Positions 46,101 to 53,853 are shown, counted from the first letter of the stretch. The stretch is 64,000 nt of DNA from Pelagibius litoralis (GCF_011683915.1 NZ_JAAQPH010000003.1:186001-250000), one strand, 5' to 3'. Notes: generated by a model not told the origin, from the sequence alone. Program-made: numbers and translations.

Positions 46101-46187
46101 AGGGCAATGATATCGCAGCGGCGATATGTAGGGCGATGATATCGCAGCGGCGGTATCTAGGGCGAAGATATCGCCGCGGCGATGGAA
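46101..46187. repeat. Three 29-bp tandem repeats spanning the sbtA-sbtB junction
   Basis: Units lie at 46101-46129, 46130-46158 and 46159-46187. Each begins agggc(a/g)a and contains gatatcgc(a/c)gcggcg(a/g)t; units 1 and 2 differ at four positions. Within unit 1, atatcgc-agcg-gcgatat is a perfect dyad. The sbtA stop (complement of 46157-46159) falls at the boundary of units 2 and 3, so unit 3 is coding. It could be a protein-binding array or an RNA hairpin series between the two genes. Confidence 0.85.
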
Positions 46188-47164
46188 AAGTAGAGCGGAA
46201 TGCCGAGCGTCAGGTTGAAAGGAAAGGTAATGGCCAGCGACAGGGTGAGATAGATGCCGGGACTGGCTTCGGGGACCGCCAGACGCATGGAGGCCGGCAC
46301 GGCGATGTAGGAGGCGCTGCCGGCCAGCAGCGCCAGCAGCGCGGTCTCCCCGGCGCCGAGCGACAGGGCCCAGCCGGTGGCAAGCCCCAGCGAGGCCCCG
46401 ATCACCGGCATGGCGAGACCGAACAAGACCAGCCGCCAGGTCAGCTCCGACGCGCCGCGCAGGCGGGTTGCCGCCACCAGGCCCATGTCCAGCAGAAACA
46501 GGCAGAGCACGCCCTTGAAGGGCGCCACCACGAAAGGCGCAATCGCATCGAGCCCCTTGGGACCGGTGATCCAGCCGATGGCAAAGGCGCCGATCAGGAT
46601 AACGACGCTGCCGTTCAGAAAGATCTCACGCATCAGGTCGCGGTCCAGCAGGCCGGGGCGGGACCGCCGCGGCGCCTGCCCGCCTGCTCCGTTGAGGTTG
46701 CGCCGCGCCAGCCAGATACCGGTGACGATGGCCGGCGTCTCCATGATCGCCATGACGGCGACCATGTAGCCCTCGAAGCCGATCCCCATCAGGGTCAGGA
46801 ACTCGCTGCCGGCAACGAAGGTGACCACGGAAATCGAGCCGTAGTGGGCCGCGACCGCCGCTGCATCGGCCTGCCCCAGGCGGGTAAAGATCCGCAGCAG
46901 GGTATAGGCGATCAGGGGAATCAGAAAACTGAGCGCGGCGCCGGCGAGAAGAATCACCCCGACCGTCCAGTCGAGGCCCTGTTTGTTCAGCTCCACACCG
47001 CCTTTGAAGCCGATTGCGAGCATGAGGTAGAGCGCCATCGCCTTGGCAAAGGCCTCCGGCACCGACAGATCCGAGCGCAGCATCGCCGCGCCGAAGCCCA
47101 GGGCGAAGAACAGGATGATCGGCGAGAGCAGATTGTCGAGCGCAAGGGGAAGCAGATCAGGCAC
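46157..47164 (-). CDS. sbtA: Sodium-dependent bicarbonate transporter, SbtA family
   Basis: The 335-residue protein has about ten membrane helices and family sequences DNLLSPIILFFALGFGAAML, YLMLAIGFKGGVEL, AAHYGSISVVTFVAGSEFL and GSASYIAVPASMRLAVPEA. SbtA proteins import HCO3- with Na+. A hydrophilic cytosolic loop near residues 160-180 (GQAPRRSRPGLLDRDLMRE) divides the two halves. It is followed on the same strand by a PII-like gene. No carboxysome or RuBisCO gene is in the window, so in this organism bicarbonate may feed carboxylases such as AccD-containing acetyl-CoA carboxylase or anaplerotic enzymes (inference). Confidence 0.88.
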   Translation of the reverse strand: MPDLLPLALDNLLSPIILFFALGFGAAMLRSDLSVPEAFAKAMALYLMLAIGFKGGVELNKQGLDWTVGVILLAGAALSFLIPLIAYTLLRIFTRLGQADAAAVAAHYGSISVVTFVAGSEFLTLMGIGFEGYMVAVMAIMETPAIVTGIWLARRNLNGAGGQAPRRSRPGLLDRDLMREIFLNGSVVILIGAFAIGWITGPKGLDAIAPFVVAPFKGVLCLFLLDMGLVAATRLRGASELTWRLVLFGLAMPVIGASLGLATGWALSLGAGETALLALLAGSASYIAVPASMRLAVPEASPGIYLTLSLAITFPFNLTLGIPLYFSIAAAISSP

Positions 47165-47321
47165 TGAGATTTTCCGGAACAGCTTGTTGGGAGGGGTTCG
47201 GCTGCAAGGAACAACGGAGCGTTCAGACTTTTAGTCCAAGACCCAAACCAAACCAAGAAGCGATAGATCGCCGCAGGGCATGCCTCCCTGCGTTTGACTG
47301 CTGCAAGCCGGGGTGCGATGG

Positions 47322-47333
47322 GCTAACGTTAGC
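47322..47333. promoter_or_regulatory. 12-bp perfect palindrome in the sbtA / HugZ-like divergent region
   Basis: GCTAACGTTAGC is a perfect palindrome 33 bases before the HugZ-like start in the 202-base divergent gap. It is a plausible operator; no regulator gene is adjacent. Confidence 0.3.
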
Positions 47334-47366
47334 TTGTTCTTATGTCCGGTTCTTCGAGGAACGCTG

Positions 47367-48185
47367 ATGGCTTTTGAAAGCGGCGGCGAAAACGGCGCCG
47401 CGAAAGAGAGGCCCGGACCGGCCCCGGGGGTGCAAGGCCGCGGGCTGCTGCGGCGTGCCGAGCGGGCCAGCCTGGCCACCAGCCTGCAACGCGACGGCAG
47501 CGGCGACCCCTATGCCTCGCTGGTGATCGTTGCGGTGGACCAGGACGCCAGCCCCCTGTTGCTGCTGTCGGACCTGGCCGACCACACGGCAAACCTGAAG
47601 GCCTCGCCGCGGGCGGGCCTGCTGATCGACGGCACAGCCGGCCACCAGGACCCCCTGACCGGCCCACGGCTCAGCCTGCAGGGCAGCCTCGGGCGGGTCG
47701 AGTCCGCCGCAGCGTTGCAGCGCTTTCAGAACCGCCACCCCGGCGCGGCGCTCTATGCCGGTTTCGGCGACTTCAACCTCTATCGCTTCACCGTCGACAA
47801 GGCGCATCTGGTCGCCGGCTTCGGCGCCATTCACTGGATCGACGCCGAAAGCCTGCTCTACGACTGCAGCGCCGCCGAGGTCCTGGCCGCCGCGGAAAGC
47901 GACATTGTGGCGCACATGAACGAAGACCACGCCGATGCCCTGGCGCTGATCGCGCGCCACCTGCTGCATCAGGACGACGGCGGTCAAGGGGAGGACCCCT
48001 GGGTCATGACCGGCATCGATCCCGAAGGTTTCGACCTGCGCGGCCCCGGCGGGCTGCAGCGTGTCGACTTCGCCGGGCACTTCACCGGGCCGATCGCCGA
48101 TGCCCAGGCGGCACGCGCGGCCCTGGTCGCCCTGACACAGCAGGCCCGAAAGCTGGCGGAGGCAGGGCGCTCATCACCTGATTGA
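47367..48185 (+). CDS. HugZ-like pyridoxamine 5'-phosphate oxidase-fold protein with DUF2470 domain
   Basis: The 272-residue protein has an N-terminal FMN-binding-like split barrel (RGLLRRAERASLATSLQRDG, SLVIVAVDQDASPLLLLSDL, HTANLKASPRAGLLIDG) and a C-terminal DUF2470-type domain with SDIVAHMNEDHADALALIAR. Proteins of this architecture include HugZ/HutZ haem-utilisation proteins, and many are of unknown function. I chose the ATG at 47367 over that at 47313, which would add a non-conserved leader. It is single and diverges from sbtA; pckA follows 171 bases later. Confidence 0.85.
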   Translation: MAFESGGENGAAKERPGPAPGVQGRGLLRRAERASLATSLQRDGSGDPYASLVIVAVDQDASPLLLLSDLADHTANLKASPRAGLLIDGTAGHQDPLTGPRLSLQGSLGRVESAAALQRFQNRHPGAALYAGFGDFNLYRFTVDKAHLVAGFGAIHWIDAESLLYDCSAAEVLAAAESDIVAHMNEDHADALALIARHLLHQDDGGQGEDPWVMTGIDPEGFDLRGPGGLQRVDFAGHFTGPIADAQAARAALVALTQQARKLAEAGRSSPD

Positions 48186-48283
48186 GGAAGGATCAGAAAA
48201 GACACACAAACAGCATGGCAATGCCCGCTCCGGCAAATTATCTGTCAGCCGGCAGAAAACCTTCAGGAACCGGAAACTTCGCC

Positions 48284-48293
48284 CCCTTAAGGG
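48284..48293. promoter_or_regulatory. 10-bp palindrome in the pckA leader region
   Basis: CCCTTAAGGG lies within cgcccccttaagggcgg, about 65 bases before the pckA start. It may form a short stem but has no T-tract. It could be an operator or part of a transcript leader. Confidence 0.25.
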
Positions 48294-48356
48294 CGGGACC
48301 GTAAACCAACAAAGCAAGAACTCGAACCAAAAACTCGACAGTGGGAGAACGTTACA

Positions 48357-49967
48357 TTGGAAACCATCGGCGCGGCGGCCAGCCGCCACGGCCTGTCTCT
48401 GCATGGCCTCGTAAACATCCGAAAAGCTTATTGGAATCTGGGTGTCGCTGCGCTTTACAGCGAGTCGTTGAAGCGTGACGAGAGTCAGTTGTCGGAAGGC
48501 GGCGCCCTGGTCGTTCTGACCGGCAAACACACCGGGCGCTCGCCCAAGGACAAGTTCATCACCCGCGAGGCTTCGACCGAGCAGGATATCTGGTGGGGCG
48601 ATGTGAACGTCGGCATCGATGAGGACGGTTTCGAGCGCCTCTATCAAAAAGTCGTCGCCTATCTGCAGGGCCGCGACGTCTTCGTGCAGGACGTATACGC
48701 CGGCGCGGACGCAGACTACCGCCTGCCGGTGCGGGTGGTCAGCGAGTCCGCCTGGCATGCGCTCTTTGCCCGCAACATGTTCATCCAGCCCGGCCAGGAA
48801 GCGCTGGCCGATTTCATGCCCGGCTTCACGGTGCTCCACGCACCCTTCTGCCATGCCGAACCGGCAGTCGACGGCACCAACAGCGAAAGCTTCATCGTCG
48901 TGAACTTCGCCCGCCGTCTGGTGGTGATCGGCGGCACGGTCTATGCAGGGGAGATCAAGAAATCGATCTTCTCGATCCTCAACTATCTGCTGCCCGAGCG
49001 CGATGTACTGCCCATGCATTGTTCGGCGAACATCGGGCCGGACGGCGACACGGCGATCTTCTTCGGCCTTTCCGGCACCGGCAAGACCACCCTTTCCGCC
49101 GACGGCAGCCGCAGCCTGATCGGCGACGACGAGCACGGCTGGTCGCCCAAGGGTGTGTTCAATTTCGAGGGCGGCTGCTACGCCAAGGTGATCCGCCTGG
49201 ATCCGCAGTCCGAACCGGAGATCCATGCCACCACCCGGCGCTTCGGCACGGTGCTGGAGAATGTGGTGATGGACCCGGCCAGCGGCCTGCTGGACCTGGA
49301 CGACAACCGCCACACGGAAAACACCCGGGCCAGCTACCCCCTGGACTTCATTCCGAACATCAGCGCCGACAGCCTTGGCGGCCAGCCCAAGAACATCGTC
49401 ATGCTCACCGCCGATGCCTTCGGGGTCCTGCCGCCGATCTCCAGCCTGACGCCGGACCAGGCCATGTACCACTTCCTTTCCGGCTATACCGCCCGGGTGG
49501 CCGGAACGGAGAAGGGCATGGGCGCCGAACCCTCCGCCACCTTCTCCACCTGCTTCGGCGCGCCCTTCATGCCGCGTCACCCCTCGGTCTACGCCAAGAT
49601 GCTGGGCGATAAGATGGCCGCCACCGGCGCCAAATGCTGGCTCGTCAACACCGGCTGGACCGGCGGCGCCTATGGTGTAGGTGCACGCATGAAGATCGCC
49701 TATACCAGGGCCATGGTGCGCGCGGCGCTGAGCGGCGGCCTCAGCGAGGCGGTCACCGCGCGCCATCCGGAATTCGGCCTGGCCATACCGCAGGCCTGTC
49801 CGGACGTGCCGGCGGAGGTACTCAACCCGCGCAACACCTGGGGCGACAAGCAGGCCTACGACCTTACCGTGCGTGACCTTACCCAGCGTTTCGAGGCCAA
49901 TTTCAAGCAGTTCGAGCCCTATGTCGGCGCAACCGTGCGCGAGGCCGGCATCCGCGCCGCAGCCTGA
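48357..49967 (+). CDS. pckA: Phosphoenolpyruvate carboxykinase (ATP)
   Basis: The 536-residue protein has the ATP-PEPCK kinase motifs: P-loop GLSGTGKTTLSADG at 237-250, LPMHCSANIG just before it, RSPKDKFI (61-68) for oxaloacetate binding, and DDEHGWSPKGVFNFEGGCYA. It converts oxaloacetate to PEP with ATP in gluconeogenesis. The start is TTG (48357) preceded by gggagaac, giving full family length; no nearby in-frame ATG fits as well. It stands alone, although in many alphaproteobacteria it is next to chvI, which lies about 9 kb away here. Confidence 0.96.
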   Translation: METIGAAASRHGLSLHGLVNIRKAYWNLGVAALYSESLKRDESQLSEGGALVVLTGKHTGRSPKDKFITREASTEQDIWWGDVNVGIDEDGFERLYQKVVAYLQGRDVFVQDVYAGADADYRLPVRVVSESAWHALFARNMFIQPGQEALADFMPGFTVLHAPFCHAEPAVDGTNSESFIVVNFARRLVVIGGTVYAGEIKKSIFSILNYLLPERDVLPMHCSANIGPDGDTAIFFGLSGTGKTTLSADGSRSLIGDDEHGWSPKGVFNFEGGCYAKVIRLDPQSEPEIHATTRRFGTVLENVVMDPASGLLDLDDNRHTENTRASYPLDFIPNISADSLGGQPKNIVMLTADAFGVLPPISSLTPDQAMYHFLSGYTARVAGTEKGMGAEPSATFSTCFGAPFMPRHPSVYAKMLGDKMAATGAKCWLVNTGWTGGAYGVGARMKIAYTRAMVRAALSGGLSEAVTARHPEFGLAIPQACPDVPAEVLNPRNTWGDKQAYDLTVRDLTQRFEANFKQFEPYVGATVREAGIRAAA

Positions 49968-50000
49968 TCGCGAAGCCCCTCGCAACACCCCTGCCAGATA

Positions 50001-50034
50001 CCCGCCGGCGGACGCCCGACACGCCGCCGGCGGG
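50001..50034. terminator. GC-rich hairpin downstream of pckA
   Basis: Arms cccgccggcg (50001-50010) and cgccggcggg (50025-50034) form a perfect 10-bp stem with a 14-base loop, 34 bases after the pckA stop. The downstream sequence is aaaaaggggg, not a T-tract, so intrinsic termination is uncertain. Confidence 0.45.
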
Positions 50035-50164
50035 AAAAAGGGGGCAGCACAGCTTGCACCAGGGTTCCCTAAGACTCTTTCGTCAGGGCTAGCGCGATGA
50101 GATCGTTGCTATTTGCCGCGATCGCTTCATTATTGAGACCCTTGGGGGGGAGGGCTCTATAGGC

Positions 50165-50743
50165 ATGTCGGCGATCACCGCAGACAAGGTACTGGATATT
50201 GCGCAGCGGCTGGTTCAGACGCGCGGCTACAACGGCTTCAGCTATCGCGATATTGCCGAGGAGATCGGCATAAAGTCGGCCAGCATCCACTATCATTTCC
50301 CCAGCAAGGCCGATCTCGGCGTGGCCCTGGTCAGCCGTTACCGCGAGGCCTTTGCCGAGGAGCTGCAGGACATTCTGACGCGCAACGCCGAGGCGCCCAA
50401 ACGCCTCAAGTGTTTCGTCGCCCTGTTCCGCGCGACCCTGCGTGACGACCGCCTCTGCCTCTGCGGCATGCTGGGCGCGGAGATGGGCGGCCTGCCGGCG
50501 CCGGTGAACAACGAGGTATCGGGCTTTTTCATCCTCTGCGAAGCCTGGTTGATCGATGTCCTGAAGCAGGGCCGCAAGGCCGAGGAGATCGCCTTTCGCG
50601 GCAATCCGCAGGCCGTTGCCGACCAGTTCCTTTCCCTGCTTGAAGGCGCCATGGTGGTGGCCCGCGCGATGAACGATACCGACCGCTTCGACCGGGCGGC
50701 TAACGCCTTCCTGCGCGTTCTGAGGACCCCCGACCAGGACTGA
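50165..50743 (+). CDS. TetR-family transcriptional regulator
   Basis: The 192-residue protein has an N-terminal TetR HTH: DIAQRLVQTRGYNGFSYRDI, then AEEIGIKSASIHYHFPSK and DLGVALVSRYREAF. The remainder is an all-helical ligand-binding domain with a cysteine-containing DDRLCLCGMLGAEM region also seen in regulators of the YxaF/LmrA-like group. A strong Gly-rich leader (ttggggggg) precedes the ATG region. The SDR gene follows on the same strand after a near-perfect operator at 50861-50880, so it probably represses that enzyme (inference). Confidence 0.92.
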   Translation: MSAITADKVLDIAQRLVQTRGYNGFSYRDIAEEIGIKSASIHYHFPSKADLGVALVSRYREAFAEELQDILTRNAEAPKRLKCFVALFRATLRDDRLCLCGMLGAEMGGLPAPVNNEVSGFFILCEAWLIDVLKQGRKAEEIAFRGNPQAVADQFLSLLEGAMVVARAMNDTDRFDRAANAFLRVLRTPDQD

Positions 50744-50860
50744 AGGCCGGCGGCCCCGGTCAGGATCGGCTGCGATAGCTGGTTTTGCCGGGCGGCATCG
50801 ACCTCCTGAACAACAATATCTCAGCCGATGCCTTGATCTTTCTAATGCAGTCCCCAGTTA

Positions 50861-50880
50861 TCTATCTACTACTAGATAGA
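50861..50880. promoter_or_regulatory. Operator-like 20-bp dyad upstream of the SDR gene
   Basis: TCTATCTActacTAGATAGA is a perfect 8-bp inverted repeat with a 4-base spacer, 34 bases before the SDR start and downstream of the tetR gene. The AT-rich setting suggests overlap with the SDR promoter. Size and symmetry suit a TetR-family dimer. Confidence 0.7.
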
Positions 50881-50913
50881 CAACATCCTTTGCTCCAGAA
50901 AAAGGGAAACATC

Positions 50914-51675
50914 ATGCGTTTTGAAGACAAGGTCGCCGTCATCACCGGCGGCGGTTCGGGGATCGGCCTGGCAGCGGCGGAACGCCTGGCGGCCGAGGGT
51001 GCCAGGGTCGTCATCAACGGACGCAGCGGCGAAAAGCTGCAACAGGCCGTGGCGAAGATCGGGCCGGAGCGGGCCGACTACCTGGCCGGCGACATCGGCG
51101 ATCCGAAGGTCGGTCAGGCCTTGGTCGACAAAGCCAAGACCCTTTTCGGCGGCGTCGATATCCTGCTGAACAACGCCGGCATTTTCACCCCCAAGCCGTT
51201 CCTGGAGCTGAGTGAGGCCGACTACGACGGTTTCCTCACCACCATTCTGAAGGGCAAGTTCTTCACCGCCCAGGCAGCAGCCAGGGCGATGCGCGAACGG
51301 GGTGGCGGCGCCATCGTCCATACCGGTTCGATGTGGGCCGATGTGGCGGTGGCAGCGACACCGTCGAGCGCCTATTCCGCGGCCAACGCCGGCGTCCATG
51401 CCCTGGTGCGCAATCTGGCGATCGAGTTGGCCGACGATAAGATCCGCGTCAACGGCGTCGCCCCGGCAGTCGTAGAGACCCCTGTTTATGGAACCTTCAT
51501 GAGCCCGGAAGAAGTTGAAAAGACCCTGCCGACCTTCAATGCCTTCCATCCTATCGGACGCAACGGCCAGCCCGCCGATGTGGTCGCGGCCCTGCTCTTC
51601 CTTGCCTCCGAGGAAGCCGGCTGGATCACCGGTACGGTGATGGCGGTTGACGGCGGCGTCACCGCCGGACGCTGA
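50914..51675 (+). CDS. Short-chain dehydrogenase/reductase with an atypical active site
   Basis: The 253-residue protein has the classical SDR coenzyme motif TGGGSGIG (about 12-19), LLNNAGIF and the C-terminal ITGTVMAVDGG. The catalytic Tyr is Tyr154 in AYSAANAG, but the residue four further, normally Lys, is Asn158 (AAC at 51385-51387). The upstream serine region is HTGSMW. Loss of the lysine would alter or abolish ordinary redox chemistry unless another residue takes over. The start at 50914 follows gggaaacatc and gives the standard SDR N-terminus. Expression is probably controlled by the preceding TetR protein. Substrate is unknown. Confidence 0.9.
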   Translation: MRFEDKVAVITGGGSGIGLAAAERLAAEGARVVINGRSGEKLQQAVAKIGPERADYLAGDIGDPKVGQALVDKAKTLFGGVDILLNNAGIFTPKPFLELSEADYDGFLTTILKGKFFTAQAAARAMRERGGGAIVHTGSMWADVAVAATPSSAYSAANAGVHALVRNLAIELADDKIRVNGVAPAVVETPVYGTFMSPEEVEKTLPTFNAFHPIGRNGQPADVVAALLFLASEEAGWITGTVMAVDGGVTAGR

Positions 51676-51770
51676 AAGCGGTAGCCCTATACGGTCGGTC
51701 CAAGGTGTGAGCTCATCAGGTTTCCAGCGCGCAAGGCCAGGATGCGCTCACACTTTGGTTCCGGCCACTG

Positions 51771-52259
51771 TCAATCTTCGAGGTGTTGAACTATGCGGTC
51801 GCGTAGCTTGGTGAGTTCTTCTTTTCCAATGCTGCGACCGATGCGGAGTGAGCCCACATAGGACTCGATGAACCCCTTGTGATCCTCCAACAAAAAAACG
51901 TACTCCTCCCCAATGCCAATGGGTTGGTGACAGCGGCCGGGAAGGCCGGCGTAGAAGACCTCAATCATTTCGGCCGGGTCCTTGTAGGCCTCAAGGATGT
52001 CAAAGCGCACTTCGACCCTCCCGCATCGATCCATGTCTGACTGCGCATCGCAGGCAATGCCCAGATCTTCGAGCTGCACCAATCGCGCCTCGACGACGCG
52101 CAGGTGAAACACGGCATGCGCACCATCCACACGTGACTCCAAGCTCGGCTGCCGGCAGGCATAAGCCGTGACGCTTCCCATCAAGACTGCGGCCGCAGCC
52201 AGGATGCAAAGGACGGTCGTCACAAAGTGCTTCAGCATGGCAATCCTGAACCCGATCAT
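51771..52259 (-). CDS. Secreted hypothetical protein, possibly netrin-like (TIMP-like) fold
   Basis: The 162-residue protein has a signal peptide (hydrophobic core VLCILAAAAVLMGSVTAYA; cleavage near AYA-CRQ at about residue 35). The mature protein begins with Cys, followed by ESRVDGAHAVFHLRVVEARL, and has further cysteines (ACDAQSDMDRCG and GRCHQP). A leading cysteine followed by an A-x-x-V-F strand recalls bacterial netrin/TIMP-like domains, but this is a loose resemblance. An alternative start is the ATG at 52238. It is 49 bases downstream of the aminotransferase stop on the same strand, with unclear linkage. Confidence 0.6.
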   Translation of the reverse strand: MIGFRIAMLKHFVTTVLCILAAAAVLMGSVTAYACRQPSLESRVDGAHAVFHLRVVEARLVQLEDLGIACDAQSDMDRCGRVEVRFDILEAYKDPAEMIEVFYAGLPGRCHQPIGIGEEYVFLLEDHKGFIESYVGSLRIGRSIGKEELTKLRDRIVQHLED

Positions 52260-52308
52260 TAAACAACCTCAGTCAGGCCGAACAACTTGGCCAAATCATG
52301 GCGAAGGT

Positions 52309-53439
52309 TCACGCGAGATAGCGCGGCAGGCGATCCAGGAAGGTCTCGACATCCTCTTCGGTGGCGAAGAGGTGGGCAGTTACGCGCAGGCGCCCGTTGT
52401 CGCCCCAGACAAAGATGTCTTCCGCGGCCGCCTTGCGGGTCAGGCCTTGCGGATCGGTGCAGACGAAAGCAGCGTTGCCGGCGTGATTCTCGGGCGCTGC
52501 CGGGGTCATGACCTCAAGGCCAAGCGCCCCCATGCCGGCGATAAACCGCCCGGCCAGCGCACGGGTGTGGGCAGCGATGGCGTCGATACCGAAGCTTTCG
52601 AGGTAGGCCAGAGAATCGCGCAGGAGATAGGCGCCGAGGTGCCCCGCATTACCGAACTCCACCCGCCGGGCGTCGGGCTTCAGGTGATAGTCCGCCGGGG
52701 AGGCGCCCGCCGTGGCCGAGGCCCAGCCTGCACCGGAGGGGATGAAATCGGGCCGGCGCCGCCGGTTCCACACCAGGACGCCGTCGTGAATGCCGAGCAG
52801 GAATTTGTAGCAGCAGGAGACCACGAAATCGCAGAGCCGGGCATCCACCGGCACCACGCCCAGGGCATGGCTGGCATCCACCATCAGGGCGGCGCCCGAG
52901 CCTTCCAGAGCGCGCGACAGGGCGGCGATATCGTGGTGCTGTCCGGTCAGCGCATTCACTTGGCTGAGGTAGACCAGACGTGTGCGGTTATCGCAGGCGG
53001 CGACGATATCTTCCCGCGCGATCCACCAGCCGCGCCCGGGCACCAGGCGGACCTCCACGCCCCGCGCCTTGAGGCCGCCAAGAGCGAAGCGGCCGCTGGC
53101 ATAATCCAGTTCCGGCACCACCACGTTGTCGCCGGGCCGCCAGTCGATGCTGGCAACGATGCGCATGATCGCCTCCGAGGCATTCCCCACCATGCCGATA
53201 TCCCCGGGCTCGGCCTGCATCAGCCGGGCGAGATCGCCGCGCAGCGCGTCGTCCTCCTCCCAATGGCGCCAGTAGCCGTCGTAGCCGCTGGCCTTGTCGG
53301 CGGCAAAGCGCTCGAAGGCCTGACGGTGAACCTTCAGCAAGGGCGGTTCACCGCCGGTGGAGAGATGCACCTTGCCGGTCAGGCCGATAAAGTCGTCCTT
53401 GGGTGCGGGCAAGAGCCGTAGAGAGCGCTGGATGCTCAT
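52309..53439 (-). CDS. Class V aminotransferase-fold PLP enzyme (kynureninase / cysteine desulfurase-like)
   Basis: The 376-residue protein has the fold-type I layout: NIGMVGNASEAIMRIV near the PLP phosphate site, GDNVVVPELDYASG, a DASHALGVVPVD aspartate region, and the Schiff-base lysine in CCYKFLLGIHDGVLVW. The HDGV following the lysine and the small N-terminal domain resemble class V enzymes (kynureninase-like). The substrate is unknown. Its start is 8 bases after the GDCCVxC gene stop on the same strand, so it may be cotranscribed with merF and that gene, perhaps for sulfur or selenium handling (speculative). Confidence 0.8.
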   Translation of the reverse strand: MSIQRSLRLLPAPKDDFIGLTGKVHLSTGGEPPLLKVHRQAFERFAADKASGYDGYWRHWEEDDALRGDLARLMQAEPGDIGMVGNASEAIMRIVASIDWRPGDNVVVPELDYASGRFALGGLKARGVEVRLVPGRGWWIAREDIVAACDNRTRLVYLSQVNALTGQHHDIAALSRALEGSGAALMVDASHALGVVPVDARLCDFVVSCCYKFLLGIHDGVLVWNRRRRPDFIPSGAGWASATAGASPADYHLKPDARRVEFGNAGHLGAYLLRDSLAYLESFGIDAIAAHTRALAGRFIAGMGALGLEVMTPAAPENHAGNAAFVCTDPQGLTRKAAAEDIFVWGDNGRLRVTAHLFATEEDVETFLDRLPRYLA

Positions 53440-53446
53440 GCGGACT

Positions 53447-53671
53447 TTAGGAACAACAGCCGTCGCCGAGTTGGATCGGCGGGCAGGGCATCGTAGCGTA
53501 GGAGCAGAAGACGCAGCAATCGCCCGGCTTCGGCTTCAGCACCACGCCGCAGCCCTTGCAGTCGTAGAACCACTGGCAGGCGTCGGTCGGCATGGTTTCG
53601 GTCTCGACGTGCCCGCAGGACGGGCAAGTCAGCATCGACTTCAGTTCGACCTGGCGCGATTGCTTTTCCAT
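53447..53671 (-). CDS. GDCCVxC-domain putative heavy-metal chaperone
   Basis: The 74-residue protein is rich in cysteine: LTCPSCGHVETETMPTDACQ, FYDCKGCGVVLKPKPGDCC and VFCSYATMPCPPIQ, ending GDGCCS. This matches the small GDCCVxC family, usually found near mercury or other metal resistance genes. It begins inside the end of merF (31-base overlap); an alternative ATG at 53635 would avoid the overlap and start MLTCPSCG. The final Gly-Asp-Gly-Cys-Cys-Ser tail adds a vicinal pair. It probably hands metal ions between membrane transporter and target, as inferred from context. Confidence 0.85.
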   Translation of the reverse strand: MEKQSRQVELKSMLTCPSCGHVETETMPTDACQWFYDCKGCGVVLKPKPGDCCVFCSYATMPCPPIQLGDGCCS

Positions 53672-53853
53672 AGGGCGTAAACCGTGAGAGCAATGAAGAA
53701 GGCAAGGGCGGGCAGCAGCACATAGTCCAGAATGCCGAGCAGCGCCGACAGCCCGAGGCTGCCGAGAACGACGACCAGCAGCGGCGTGAAACAGCAGAGC
53801 GCGGCGACCACCGTTCCGACGACACCTGTTTTAAGCAGCAAGTTGTTTGTCAT
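53641..53853 (-). CDS. merF: MerF-type mercuric ion transport protein
   Basis: The protein, 70 residues from the ATG at 53853, has two membrane helices with the vicinal pair in VVAALCCFTPLLVVVLG, then GLSALLGILDYVLLPALAFF. This is the MerF core, which takes Hg(II) from the periplasm into the cell. Typical MerF has a second CC pair in its C-terminal cytosolic tail; here the tail ends ALWKSNRARSN with no cysteine. The overlapping GDCCVxC gene may supply the missing thiols. No merA, merP or merR is present in the window. Confidence 0.85.
   Translation of the reverse strand: MTNNLLLKTGVVGTVVAALCCFTPLLVVVLGSLGLSALLGILDYVLLPALAFFIALTVYALWKSNRARSN

Noticed and set aside
50069-50296. Minus-strand ORF overlapping tetR start
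   Set aside because: Antisense shadow of the HTH coding region with no motif of its own.
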